A stretch of DNA of 64,000 nucleotides from Cyanophora paradoxa (lineage: Eukaryota; Glaucocystophyceae; Cyanophorales; Cyanophoraceae), in NCBI GenBank assembly GCA_004431415.1, contig QPMI01000553.1, positions 186,001 to 250,000 of the forward strand, read 5' to 3'. This document shows, in pieces, positions 1 through 10,999 of the stretch. The position numbers were made by a program, and so were the translations under genes. Every line of letters starts with the position of its first letter. The stretch's first letter is position 1. The notes beneath the pieces were generated by a model. It was given only the letters and a program-made list of their open reading frames with translations. It searched no databases and was not told the DNA's origin.

Positions 1-514
1 CGTGCTCTCATAATTAGAGCATTAATATTAAAACATCAGTAAAATCTAATTGAAGCTACGGGGCTCTCGCCCGCGTCCCGAATTAGAGCTTTTGATATTC
101 TCGCTCACCGGCAATCGCGATCGCGATCGGGGCAGGCGCTCCCCCGCCGGCCCCCGACGTTGAAATCCCTGAGCAAGCTGGCGGCCGCGCATTGGGGCCG
201 GTGCGCCGCTCGCGATCGGAGCCCCGAGCCGCTCGCGCGAAGCTGCCGCCTGCCCGTGACTCTAATCTGAACGCGGCCCTCTGTCGCAGGTTTCTGACGT
301 TCGAGCGATTCGATGCGCCCTCTCGATTCCAGAGGCGGGCCGCGCTCGCCATCTTCGACGGCAGGCTGCTCCTCAAGGCACGCGTGCCGTGCCCGACCCG
401 ACCGCGTGTTTAATTTTGTGGGCGGCGCACTTTTCCCTTCCGGATTCGAATTCGGCCTCACGGGCGCGGGTGCGGGCGCGCGCGCGCGCAGGCCAGTCAC
501 GCGTGCTTCGGCAG

Positions 515-3500
515 CTGGTGGCAGCGGCCGAGCCCGGCCGAGCTGGACGCGGTCGCCGCCGCCCTCGCTCGCGTGCCCGGCGACGCGTGTGCGGGCGTCG
601 AGGGCCGCGGCCCCGTGCACGAAGGGCGCACCCCTTTCCTCTGTGTGCCCGCTTTGCTCTGCATATTTGCTCTGCATCTTCGATTCTGATCGTGACCCGC
701 CGACGTTAACAGCGGCGCTCATGAGGGAGAGGTTCGACCTCGCCCGGCGACTCAAGGAGATGGGGGCCGACCCGCTCGCCGTGTACGCCCCGTACCCCTT
801 CATGGCCGCCAGCCCCGCCAAGCGCTGGGTGCGCGCCCCTCCAGCCCTCTCCCCCCCCTCCCCCCTCCCCCCCTTCACTCACTCACTCACTGCGCCCGTG
901 ACGCAGGGGAGCCCCTTTCCCTTCTTCTCCTTCGAAACGCCTCCGTCGCTTTCGTATTTGGAACGGGATTACGGGTTCGGGCGCTCGACGGACTCGGCGC
1001 TGGCGGACGTGGCCGCGGGGGCGACGGCGCTGCACGTGCTGCAGCTGGCCCCGCGGTCACCGGCCGCGGTGCTGCTGGCCGCGGAAGAAGGCGGGGCGGA
1101 ACCGGAACTCTCTGCGGGCGAGGCGGCCGAGGTCTGGCACGCGGCCTCGGGCGCGGCGCCGGCGCACTGTCCGGCCCGTCTGAATCTGATGCGCGACTCG
1201 CGTGCGCACGTATGCGCAGCTGCTGCGGTCCTTGGGGCTCGCCCCCCTCGCGAACGCGCGGCGCCTGAACGAGCGGCCGCCCCTTCACGCGCACGCGGCC
1301 CGCGGCTCGGCGCGCGCGGTCTCCGTCCTCCTCTCCCTCGGCGCCGACCCCTTCCTCCAGGCGAGTCGGTCTTGTTGCATGAACTGCGTTCGAGCTCCCG
1401 CGCCGGCGCTCACGGTCAGCGGCCCGGCCCGCGCGCGCCGGCAGGACAAGCGCGGGGACAACGCCCTCTTCGTGGCGCTGGGCGCCTCGAGGGCGGATCG
1501 GATCGAGAGGGGCCGCATCGTCAGCGCGCTCCTCGAGCTCCATCCGGGCCTCGTCCGCACCAAGGGTGCGCGATCGCGAGCTCCGCCCTTCGCTTCGCCC
1601 CTGCTCGGGATCTGTTCGTCGGGCGGGCTCGAGCGACCCGGCTCCGCGCGCGCATGCCGCAGATGGGCAGGGCCGAGGCGTCCTCGGGCTCCTCGAGAGC
1701 GCGTCCGAGATCGACTCGCTGTCCTTCGAGGCGCTCTTGAACGCCGGGGCGTTCGCGGCCGGGGCCGGCGGGGCGACGGCGGCGCTGCGCCTGGCGGTCG
1801 CGAAGCTCAAGGCGTCTAAGGAGGGCCGCGTCGGGGCGCTCGTCGGGTCGCTCCTGCGGGACCACGGGGCCGACCCGAACGCCCGGGGCTACAGAGGCTC
1901 CACCCTGCTCATGGACGCGATCCGCTGCCGCAAGCACGAGGCGTGGCAGGCGCTGCTGGCGGCCCCGGGCCCGGGCGGCGTCGTCGACGTCGCGGTGCGC
2001 GACGGCAAGGGCCGCACGGCGCTGCACCACGCCGCCGCGGTCGCCTCGGACGGCGGCCGCGCCTTCCTCGCGCTCCTCGACCACGCGCACGGCCGCCTCC
2101 TCGACGTCAACGCGCCGGACAGGGACGGCAGGGCCGCCCTGCACCTCCTCTTCGGCGGCGACGACCCCGAGAACCCTTGCACGCACGCCCCCGTCGAGAT
2201 GTTCTCGAAGCTCCTCGGTGCGCGCGCGCGCGCGGCCGCCTGCGCGTGCGTACCCTGCCTTCATTTTCATGGATCTGATCGGAACGGGCCGGGGCGTCGC
2301 ATGGTAGAGCGGGCGGATCTCAACCCAAACCTCGCGGACAAGGCGGGCCGCAGCCCCCTCTTCCTCGCCGTCCAGCGCAAGGGGTGGATCTTCTCCCGCA
2401 ACAGAGTGGACAGCAAAGCCTGGGCTTCCGTCATCACAGTGCGGCTGCCGGCCTGGCCTTGCCGCGGCCCGCACGCGCGCGCGCTCCGCTCACATGCGGC
2501 CGCGGCTGCAGCTGCTCGTCGGCCGCCTCGACATCGATGCGAACGCGGTCTCGGAGGGCGGGCAGTGCGCGCCCGTAATCCATCGATCCCGAACCCGAAA
2601 TCGATCCCGAACTCCGCTCCGCGCCGCCGCAGGACGCCGCTCTGGCACGCGTGCGCCGTGCGGGACTGGGGGACGGTGGAGCTGCTGCTCGGGGCGTCCG
2701 GCGTCGACGTCGACGTGCAGCGGGGGCCGCCGGGGCAGCCCTCCCCCCTCTTCCTCGCCCTCCGCCCGACCAGCGCGGACGGCGACGCCTACCGGGGCGC
2801 GTGGCGGCAGCGGGCGGCCGTGCGGGCGCTCGTCGCGCGGGGCGCCCGCCCGGAGCCGGCCGACGAGTACGGCCTCAGCGTCCTCCACTACGTGCGCCTC
2901 AATAATCAAGTCACTTAGAAACCTTTCATTATACCTGGCTATAGCAGTCGATTTAAGATTTACGTGGGCCACTAGGCCCCTTCTAGATCTGGCGCCATCG
3001 GATTCCTGAACCTGCACCTGACCCGGCCCGCAGGCGGCGACGGCGATGAGAGAGGACGCCGTGCAAGACATCATCGCCGCCACGGGCGACCCGCGCGCCG
3101 CCTGCGCCCTCCGCGACCCAAAAGGTCCCCGCCCCCGGCCCGGCACCCACGCCCCCCGCCCCTGTAAAATCTGACGCCTGAACGTGGACCCCGGCGCCCG
3201 GCAGGCCGCACGCCGCTGATGCTCGCGTGCCGCCGGGGCCGCTTTGGCGTCGCGAGGGAGCTCCTCGCCCACTCGGACGCCGCTGCTCAGGCGCGCCTCC
3301 GGCCCCGGACCCCAGCTCCTTCTGAAATCGCTGAATCGCTGAATCACTGACCGGCCGCGGCCGTCGCTTAGGACATGGATGGGAACGGGGCGCTGCACCT
3401 GTTCCGGAGCGCCGACCTGGCGCGCACGAGCGCCAGCTATGGCGCTGCACCTGGCTCCGGCGGGGCCGGCGCGGGCCCCGGCCTGGCGTTCTTCCTCGAG

Positions 3501-4263
3501 CTGCTGCGGGCCTGCCCCGCTGCGGCGCGCGTGCGGAACGCGGCGGGCGAGACGCCGCTCCACGCGCACGCGCTGCGGGAGCCGTGGGCGCCGGCGCCGG
3601 CGCCGGGGCGCCCGGGCGCGGCCGAGGGCGGGCGGCCGCCCGCGCTGGAGGGGGCGGCGAGGGCCTTTGTCGCCGCCTCCGACCTGCTCGCCCGCGACGC
3701 CGCCGGCCGCACGCCCGTGCGCCCCGCCGGCGAAGCCGTCGAGCCCCTCTCACGGCTTCGCTCGCTCACGCTTCTTCTCATGCGCAGCTGCACGTCGCGG
3801 CGAAGGGGCCGAGGGCGTCGTCGCCGCCGCTGCTGCGGGCGATGCTGGAGTCGCCGCAGGCGGCCGCGGCGCTCTGCGCGCAGGACGCCGGCGGCGCGAC
3901 GCCCCTCCACGTCGCGTGCGCGGTGCGCCTGCACGCCTAGGCCTCGTCCGCCGTCTCTATTTCTGAGCTGCTCCGCATGCAGGGCGGCCGGGGGAGCTCG
4001 TGGGGGCGCTGCTCGAGGCCGTGAGGCGGGCTGGCCCCGAGGCCGGGGCCGCCGGGGCCGCTGGGGCCGCCGCGGCCCTCGAGCTGCGCGACGCGGGGGG
4101 GAGGAAGCCGGAGGAGGCCGCCCCCGCCGCCCTCCGCCCCCTCTTCGCGGCGGACGAGGGCGGAGGCGGAGGCGGAGGCGGCCCGGCCTCGGATCCACCG
4201 CCGGGCGCCGGCCTGCCTCCCTGCGGCCCTTTCCCGGCCCCTTGTGAAGATCATGACTGGTGA
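515..4263 (+). CDS. Multi-exon ankyrin-repeat protein (5' end uncertain)
   Basis: Ankyrin-type helix pairs follow one another on the plus strand in changing frames: RRLKEMGADPLAV near 750, SVLLSLGADPF near 1320, LLRDHGADPNARGYRGSTLL near 1850-1910, GRTALHHAAAV near 2010, DGRAALHLLFG near 2130, AGRSPLFLAVQ near 2345, RTPLWHACAV near 2630, GRTPLMLACRRGRF near 3205, AGETPLHAHAL near 3545 and GGATPLHVACAV near 3890. The final frame stops at 4261-4263. Frame changes coincide with GT-AG introns; the clearest is 829-906 (78 nt, donor GTGCGC, pyrimidine tract, acceptor GACGCAG). Other acceptors sit just before 710 and 2630. Ankyrin repeats bind proteins; no enzyme domain is visible. The first exon and signal peptide are not identifiable, and some exon limits are approximate. 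Confidence 0.7.
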
Positions 4264-5428
4264 TGATTTTATTATTTAGTTACATGTACAAGATCGTGAG
4301 TCTTGTGGGCAGCTGCATTCGTGATTAGCATCGGGCAGATTAGAATGCGTGTCGGCCGTGGGTCTTTATATATATGTATGCGGGGGTGAATTCAAAGCCG
4401 CCGGGGCGACGTCGACGTTTTCCCCATGGCCATGCAGGAATTCGAACGCTTCAATTGCAAAGGCTTCAAAATCCGAAACGATTAATATTGCACATCTCAG
4501 AGTCTGCATGCCGATGGAGATGAACGATTGCACATGCTAGAAAATCAAAATCTTGGCTGGTTATCTTGAAAATCAATGTGGAAAATTGATCATGAAACAA
4601 GCTTTTCGAATCAGGGGAAAAGGACCCTTTGGAGCTCGAGGTCGCGATTCGATGATTAATTATAAAATTAATATATTGCGCCAGCAGTTGCAGGTGGGTG
4701 TGTCACAGGGGGGCAAGTATGTATACATATGCATGTGCAGGGGACCGGGCCAGTCAGTAAGGACGAAGCCTTGAAGACCGTGAATTCGAACAGTTGGCAG
4801 CGGCAGCCATTAATATTGGTATACGTAATTGGACTCCGGGAGGCGCTGATCATATCGGATCATGATACTTACTACCGCGGTAATCGTTTATCTTTCATTT
4901 GCCAAGTTGTTCGGGTTTCAAGTCGTAGGCCAGCTGCCGCGTGCAGCCTCCATGCGCACGTGCCGTCATCACGGCATGATCATCGTCGATGCCGCGCCGC
5001 GGGCCGTCTAGCTCAAGAGTCCGGGGTGGGCGTCTACGGCGGGGCTGCATGGCATTAAATGTAAACATTGTACTACGGTACAATTGGCTCGGCCTAGAAC
5101 GGGGGCGCAGCTTCAGATCTAGAGCCCAAGCGACGCTGAGTCCTTGCGGGTTGATCATGATCACGCGTACGATGCAGAGGTGGGTCAATTGCACAGATCT
5201 AATTATAATATAACGCAGTAAAAAACAAAATCATTTGACGCTTGCATGCTATAGCTAGTTTAGATCTAGATCTATACCTCTGCTAGCTAGCCGGACGAGC
5301 GCTGGCTACTCGCATCGAAAGATCGGAATCAACGAAAATTTCCTAATTTATTTTGCGGCCGTACGTGATCATGATCACGAGGGCGCGCTCTGTCTACAAT
5401 CCTAAGTGCTAGTCTCGTGCTGAATGCG
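4264..5428. other. Intergenic region between the ankyrin and FN3 genes
   Basis: About 1.2 kb of more balanced base composition than the genes on either side. Both genes end here (convergent), so it should hold two 3' ends. I see short palindromes such as GATCATGATC near 5150 and 5370, but no convincing coding exon, RNA gene or transposon. Confidence 0.5.
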
Positions 5429-7024
5429 CTACTTCCCCAGCATCGCCGCGAGCTTGCAGGGGAGGCAGATGGAGGAGCACGGCGGCGAGGCGGGGCCGGG
5501 GGCGCCGGCCGCGTCGACAGGCTGCACCGTGAACTCGGTCATCTGGCCCGTCGGCAGATCGGTGAGCTGGTACGACGTCTGCGGCGCAGAAACCATCAGG
5601 GTCCGGGAAGTCCGGTTCATGACCATCGGATGCGATCGGCTTTACCTGGTTGCCGGGGACCTTGCCGATCGGCAGGCCGTTCTGGAGCACCATGTACTGT
5701 GCCGGGGGCCCGTTCGCCGGCGGGTCCCACGTCAGAGTGCCCGTCGTGCTCGACAGGATGCCCTGATTTCGATGTCGAAGCGCGTCAGACAGGTCGATAT
5801 ATAGAGAAATTCATAAGCATATCCTGCTGACCTGGTCGACGTTGGTGAGCTGGACGTTCGAGGGAGCCGCGGGGTTGGCCGAGCGACGCGGAGCGGCCTT
5901 CTGGCCCTCCGTCGGGTCGGGCACCACGACTGGCGAGGAGCCGGCGGAGGGCGCCGGGCCGCTGGCGGTGACGGGCACGACGGAGACGACGGGGCTCGGC
6001 GGGACGTCCACGATTTCGTACTCAGTGGCCGTCGGTGGGACCGTCGCGACCGTCGCGCCGTTGACGATGACGTTGTAGCCCTGGAGGCGGCCGTTGGCGA
6101 AGGCCTTGCCAGTGGGCCGGTTCCACTTCAGGGTGGCGCTGTTGGTGGAGCTGGGCGCGGCGGTGAGCTGCAGGGCCGAGCCGGGGTCCGAGGTCGACGG
6201 GGCGCTGGCGGCCAGCGCGAACGAAGCCGTGTCAGAGACGCCGGAGGCGCCCATCGGCACGACCTGATTTCGAAACGCGATGAGCAGTGCAAGACACGAC
6301 ATGAATGGACAACAGATCAAAGCGTCGCCAAGCTTAAGAGAACTCTATGGCGTGAAGCTGCGGTTAAGATTACCTGGTACTTCGAAGTGGAGCCCGGAGT
6401 GGCGGCGGGGACGAGGACTGTGGTTTGCGAGCCGGGAACGATGGAAACGACCTGCGGAATCGACGACATTCGAATAAGCCTTCTCTGCATACATTCCTAC
6501 ATCATCTATCCCGACGTCGGGAGCACCTTGCCGTTCGCCATGACGGCGTACGTGTTAGCAGGGCCGGCTGCAGGGTGGCTCCACGAGAGAGAGCTGCTAC
6601 CACCGCGGGCGCCAGCGGAAGAGAGGCGCAGGTTCGAGGGTGCCTTCTCGTCAGGGGCCGCGCCGGACGCGCCAGATGCGCCGGGGAATGCCGGATTTGC
6701 CAAAGACGCGGCGGACGGAGCAGCAATCGGGGCTGCTCCAGCACCAAGGCCAGCAGGGGCGGGGATTGGCGAGCTCGCGCGCCCGTCCGAGCCCGAAGCC
6801 GCGCCGCCGTACCCGGCCCCGGCCAGAGCGGCCGCACCAACGCCGGCGTACGGGCCCGGTCCGAAGCCGGATCCGGCGCCGCTGCCGCCGCTGACGGGGC
6901 TCGAGGCCGGGCCGACCGCGCCGTTCGACGCGACCGGCGCAACCTGGTAGACGCTGCCGGGCTCGCCGCTCTTGGGCGAGACGTCGAACGAGGTCTCGCT
7001 CGCCGGGACGGTGCCGAGGACCTT
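5429..7024 (-). CDS. FN3-repeat protein, C-terminal exons (block 1 of 3)
   Basis: This is the 3' end of the giant FN3 gene, read on the minus strand. Five exons can be placed: up to 6527, 6374-6451, 5832-6263, 5646-5762 and 5429-5578. They are separated by GT-AG introns 6452-6526, 6264-6373, 5763-5831 and 5579-5645. Joining them keeps the frame and gives FN3 beta-sandwich words: APSNVQLTN, TLTWDPPANGPAQYMVLQNG, TSYQLTDLPTGQMTEFTVQPV. The protein ends in a short cysteine-containing tail (PPCSSICLPCKLAAMLGK) and a TAG stop. FN3 domains are structural or adhesive modules, usually extracellular; no membrane anchor is visible in this tail. The block is cut off from the rest of the gene at 7024/7025 by the retrotransposon, inside the FN3 strand reading GDGKVLGTV. 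Confidence 0.8.
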
Positions 7025-7340
7025 TCGGGATTTGCGCTCTCAATGCGTAAATCGAGTTTTGCGCCGACGGAATGCGAACAAAGAAGACCGTAGCCGAGCG
7101 CCAGGCACGAAAGAGCTGAGCGACTCGCTAGCCGCGGAGCGGCGCGAGGCGAGCACGGGATAAGCAGCAGGCTGCAGCGAGCGTCCCGCAAGGGACTAGC
7201 TGAGCTAGCCGTTGGGCCGAGCCGGCGGGCTTGAAGCCGCCGAGCTCCGGGGGGTACGCTGATTCGGGGTTTCCCTTCACGCCCAGCTTCGCTCGCGGCC
7301 GCCCCAGGCCACGAAGCGACCAGCGGCGAAGCGAAATCGC
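7025..7340 (+). repeat. Retrotransposon split direct repeat A1
   Basis: A 316-bp block starting TCGGGATTTGCGCTC and ending GCGAAATCGC. It recurs with the same length at 17239-17554 (A2). It forms the left boundary of the element. Confidence 0.9.
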
Positions 7341-7960
7341 CACAGCCAGCACTTCTAGCACGTCAGCTCACCATGTCGGCCCGACCGCCGACCATCCCAG
7401 CCCTTCCGGCCACAGGCCTTCCCGGCGTCAGCTGGAGCCCACTAGCCGAAGATTATCTGCGGCGCAACCGCGCAGCAGCAACCGTGCAGCAGTTCTGCGT
7501 CGACGGCTGGCCCGAAGGCACCCTCTCTCCAGCAATCCTGCCGGAATCGTCGGCGGGTGGCGGTTCCCGCTTAGCTTTAGTTCCTTACTGCCACGGCGGT
7601 ACGTGGGTTCACGACCGGGCTCGCCCGCCTCGCTAGCGTATAGCGAAGGCTATTCCGGGGGCCCATCGTCAATCCGCGGCCACCGGCCTCTCCTTTCCGT
7701 TAAGCGGCTACCGCACCTCGCCACCTGATTCCCGTCGGTTGGCTGACCATCACCTGCGCGCATGTCGAGACCAACTCGACGCGATGGCCGGCCGCGCATC
7801 CTCGGCGCCCCGGCGGATCCCGCGCAGGATCGCCTCGGCCCGCGAGCGCCCGCGCTGTAGGCCCACCTCCGTCGACCGGGGCTGGGTCATCCCGGCCCCC
7901 CGGCGGTCGGTGCCCGGGCCGCTCGCGCGGCCCGGGGAGACGACGGAGTACGGCTCCCGC
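7341..7960 (+). other. Retrotransposon 5' internal region, no gene seen
   Basis: About 620 bp between repeat A1 and the tandem repeats. Open frames exist only because stop codons are rare in GC-rich DNA. No domain is recognisable. It may be an untranslated leader. Confidence 0.4.
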
Positions 7961-9650
7961 GTGCGCCTCGCGCTGCAGGACGGCCCCGCGAGCGTGCGCG
8001 CTGTGGGGCCCCGTACTCGGAGTTCGGAGGCCGCGCGCGCCCCTCGCTGCGGCCCGCCCCGTCCCCGACGGAGTCCGGCCGCACCCGCGGCCGGCGAACT
8101 TCGACCAGGTGCACGGGCCTCGCGAGCACCTCGCTGTGAGGCCGCCCGCGAGCGCTTGGCGCTGTGGGCCCCGTGCAAGGAGTTCCGGGGGCCGCGCGCG
8201 TCTCGCTGTGGCCCCGGGCCGCTGCGGCGGCACCGGCCCTCCCTCGGCCGGCAACTCCCAACCTGGCCCTCAACCCCGCGTGCGCCTCGCGCTGCGGGAC
8301 GGCCCGCGGGCGCCTCGCGCTGCGGGCCCCCTACTCGGAGTTCGGAGGCCGCGCGCGGCCTCGCTGCGGCCCGCCCCGTCCCCGACGGAGCCCGGCCGCG
8401 CCCGCGGCCGGCGAACTTCGACCAGGAGCACGGGTCTCGCGAGCACCTCGCTGTGAGACCGCCCGCGAGCGCTTGGCGCTGTGGGCCCCGTGCAAGGAGT
8501 TCCGGGGCCGCGCGCGTCTCGCTGTGGCCCCGGGCTGCTGCGGCGGCACCGGCCCTCCCTCGGCCGGCAACTTCCAACCTGGCCCTTCACACCTGCGTGC
8601 GCCTCGCGCTGCGGGACGGCCCGCGTGCATTCAAGCTGTGGGCCGTACTCGGAGCTCGGCGGCCGCGCGCGTTTTTTCGCTGCGGCCCGTTCCGCCCCGG
8701 CGGACCCCGGCCGCGCCCGCGGCCGGCGAGCTTCGACCAGGAGCACGGGTCTCGCGAGCACCTCGCTGTGAGACCGCCCGCGAGCGCTCGACGCTGTGGG
8801 CCCCGTGCAAGGAGTTCCGGGGCTGCGCGCGTCTCGCTGTGGCCCCGGGCTGCTGCGGCGGCACCGGCCCTCCCTCGGCCGGCAACTCCCAACCTGGGCC
8901 TTCATCTCCGCGTGCGCCTCGCGCTGCGGGACGGCCCGCGGGCGCCTCGCGCTGCGGGCCCCCCTACTCGGAGTTCGGAGGCCGCGCGCGGCCCTCGCTG
9001 CGGCCCGCCCCGTCCCCGACGGAGCCCGGCCGCGCTCGCGGCCGGCGAACTTCGACCAGGAGCACGGGTCTCGCGAGCACCTCGCTGTGAGACCGCCCGC
9101 GAGCGCTTGGCGCTGTGGGCCCCGTGCAAGGAGTTCCGGGGCCGCGCGCGTCTCGCTGTGGCCCCGGGCTGCTGCGGCGGCACCGGCCCTCCCTCGGCCG
9201 GCAACTCCCAACCTGGCCCTCCACACCTGCGTGCGCCTCGCGCGGCGGGACGGCCCGCGTGCTTTCAAGCTGTGGGCCGTACTCGGAGTTCGGCGGCCGC
9301 GCGCGTTTTTCGCTGCGGCCCGTTCCGCCCCGGCGGACCCCGGCCGCGCCCGCGGCCGGCGAGCTTCGACCAGGAGCACGGGTCTCGCGAGCACCTCGCT
9401 GTGAGACAAGCCCGCGAGCGCTTAGCGCTGTGGGCCCCGTGCAAGGAGTTCCGGGGCTGCGCGCGTCTCGCTGTGGCCCCGGGCTGTCCCGCAGCGCCGG
9501 CCGCCTCCACGGCCGGCGAACTCCAGCCTGGCCCCTCCCCGCGTGCGCCTCGCGCTGCGGGCCGGCCCGTATGCATCCGCGCGGCGGGCCGTGCTCAGAG
9601 TCCGGCGCCGCGCGCGACTCCACTGAGGCCCATTCCGCCCGGCTGACCCG
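7961..9650 (+). repeat. Tandem repeat array inside the retrotransposon, about 316 bp per copy
   Basis: The word GTGCGCCTCGCGCTGC or a near match recurs at 7961, 8280, 8597, 8912, 9231 and 9542, a spacing of 311-319 bp. Copies alternate between two subtypes: one continues with CGGGCGCCTCGCGCTGCG, the other with a TTCAAGCTGTGGGCC segment. A 632-bp higher-order unit is therefore likely. Long antiparallel ORFs over this array are GC artefacts. Confidence 0.85.
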
Positions 9651-9709
9651 GCCGCGCTAGCGGCCGGCGGACTTCAGGACCGCCACTGCGGCCTTGCCAG
9701 CGCCCCGCC

Positions 9710-10942
9710 ATGCGCACAGCGCGGGCGCCCGCCCAGCGGCCGCGCCACGGCAGCACCGCCACCTCCTCCCCGCTAGACCTCCGCTCGGGGCCCCCGTCCG
9801 CTTCACCTCGCTTCGTCTTACGACGAGCCGCAGGTCAGCACCTGCTGGCGGACGAGTTGCTCGACGAGTCCCCACCTTTCACGAAGGCGGGGATGCGGGC
9901 CTGGGTCTACTGGCGCGACCTGCCGCGACGCTCCCGCTTCCTCGCGTGCAGCAAGTTTCTCCGCCTCACCGGCTACTTCCCGCCGTTCCCCTTTGCGGGC
10001 TCGCGGACGGTCCCGCGCCTCGCGGTACGCCGCACCGGGCGCCCCCCCCCCGCAGGCGGCTCTCATCCCGCGCCAGTTCTCCGACGCCCCCGAGTTCGAC
10101 ACCTCGCACGCCTTCCTTGCCGTGCTCGTGCCGGTCTACGTGATCCGCGTCATCGGCCAGCCGCGCGCGTCGATCTGCGTCGCGATCCACTCCAAGGACG
10201 ACTACTCGGGCCTCGAAGCCACCGGCGTCAACCTCGCCGACCTGGGCGTCACTCAGGAGGAGTGGGCACACTCCACTCCCGCCTCGGCGACGTCCCCACG
10301 GTCCTTCACGCCCTCCGGGCCTTCGGTATCACCGGCGCGCGCCAGCTCGAGCTCTTCGAGTTCCACACGCTCGCCTACCCGCTCGGCGTGCCGCTCGTCT
10401 TCCCGGCCACGAGTTTTGACGACGACGCGGCCTGGCGGTACGCCGACGCGGCGCGTTGTTTCTCTTACCCCGCCGGCTCACCGCGGACACACAGCGTCAC
10501 GCACGAACTCCTACCGTGGGAATTCGCGGCCGGCCTCGCGGGCGCCGGCATGATCCACGCCTGGCTTCACGACTCGGTACGGCCGCTGTCGATACCCCGC
10601 CGATCCGGCCTCACGGCCTTGCAGGAGAAGCAGAAGTTCTCCAAGACGTTTGGAACCGGCCTGCAGCCCTGGTTCCGCGACTTCGTGCGGGCCTTCACCG
10701 GGCAAGAGCAGGGCGCGGCCTCCGGCATCGCGGAGCTGCGCACGGCCCTGCGCAACGACTACGCCGCCGCCCTTGGCCTCTGCCCCGGCCCGTCGCGGGC
10801 CGCACCGTCCCGCTCCTGGCCGGCGAGCCTTCGGCCGCTGGATCCGCCCGACTGCGAGGTCCGCCTGACCTACCCTCGCTTCGGCGCCCCCCCCCCCGCT
10901 GCGTCTCACTCCGGCGTAGATTCCATGGGACCAGCTCGTTGA
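9710..10942 (+). pseudogene. Retrotransposon ORF of unknown function (frame-shifted)
   Basis: The plausible protein path starts at Met 9710, with ADELLDESPPFTKAGMRAW and WRDLPRRSRFLACSKFLRLTG. It changes frame at a run of C near 10045, continues with DAPEFDTSHAFLAVLVPVYV and SKDDYSGLEATGVNLADLG, and changes back near 10265 to LHALRAFGITGARQLELFEF and LPWEFAAGLAGAGMIHAWL. The first part reads like a retroelement gag or structural protein, but I recognise no family. No catalytic motif is visible. It lies upstream of the basic gag-like ORF on the same strand. Confidence 0.5.
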
Positions 10943-10999
10943 GCCCTGGGGTCTCGCGGAGACGCACTTCCATCACGGGGCGATCGAGGAGGCCTGGAA

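Noticed and set aside
887-1810. Minus-strand open frames over the ankyrin gene
   Set aside because: Arg/Pro/Ala-rich shadow frames opposite ankyrin exons, with no domain.
7961-9650. CRISPR-like array
   Set aside because: Repeat length about 316 bp with no unique spacers and no cas genes; it is a simple tandem repeat.
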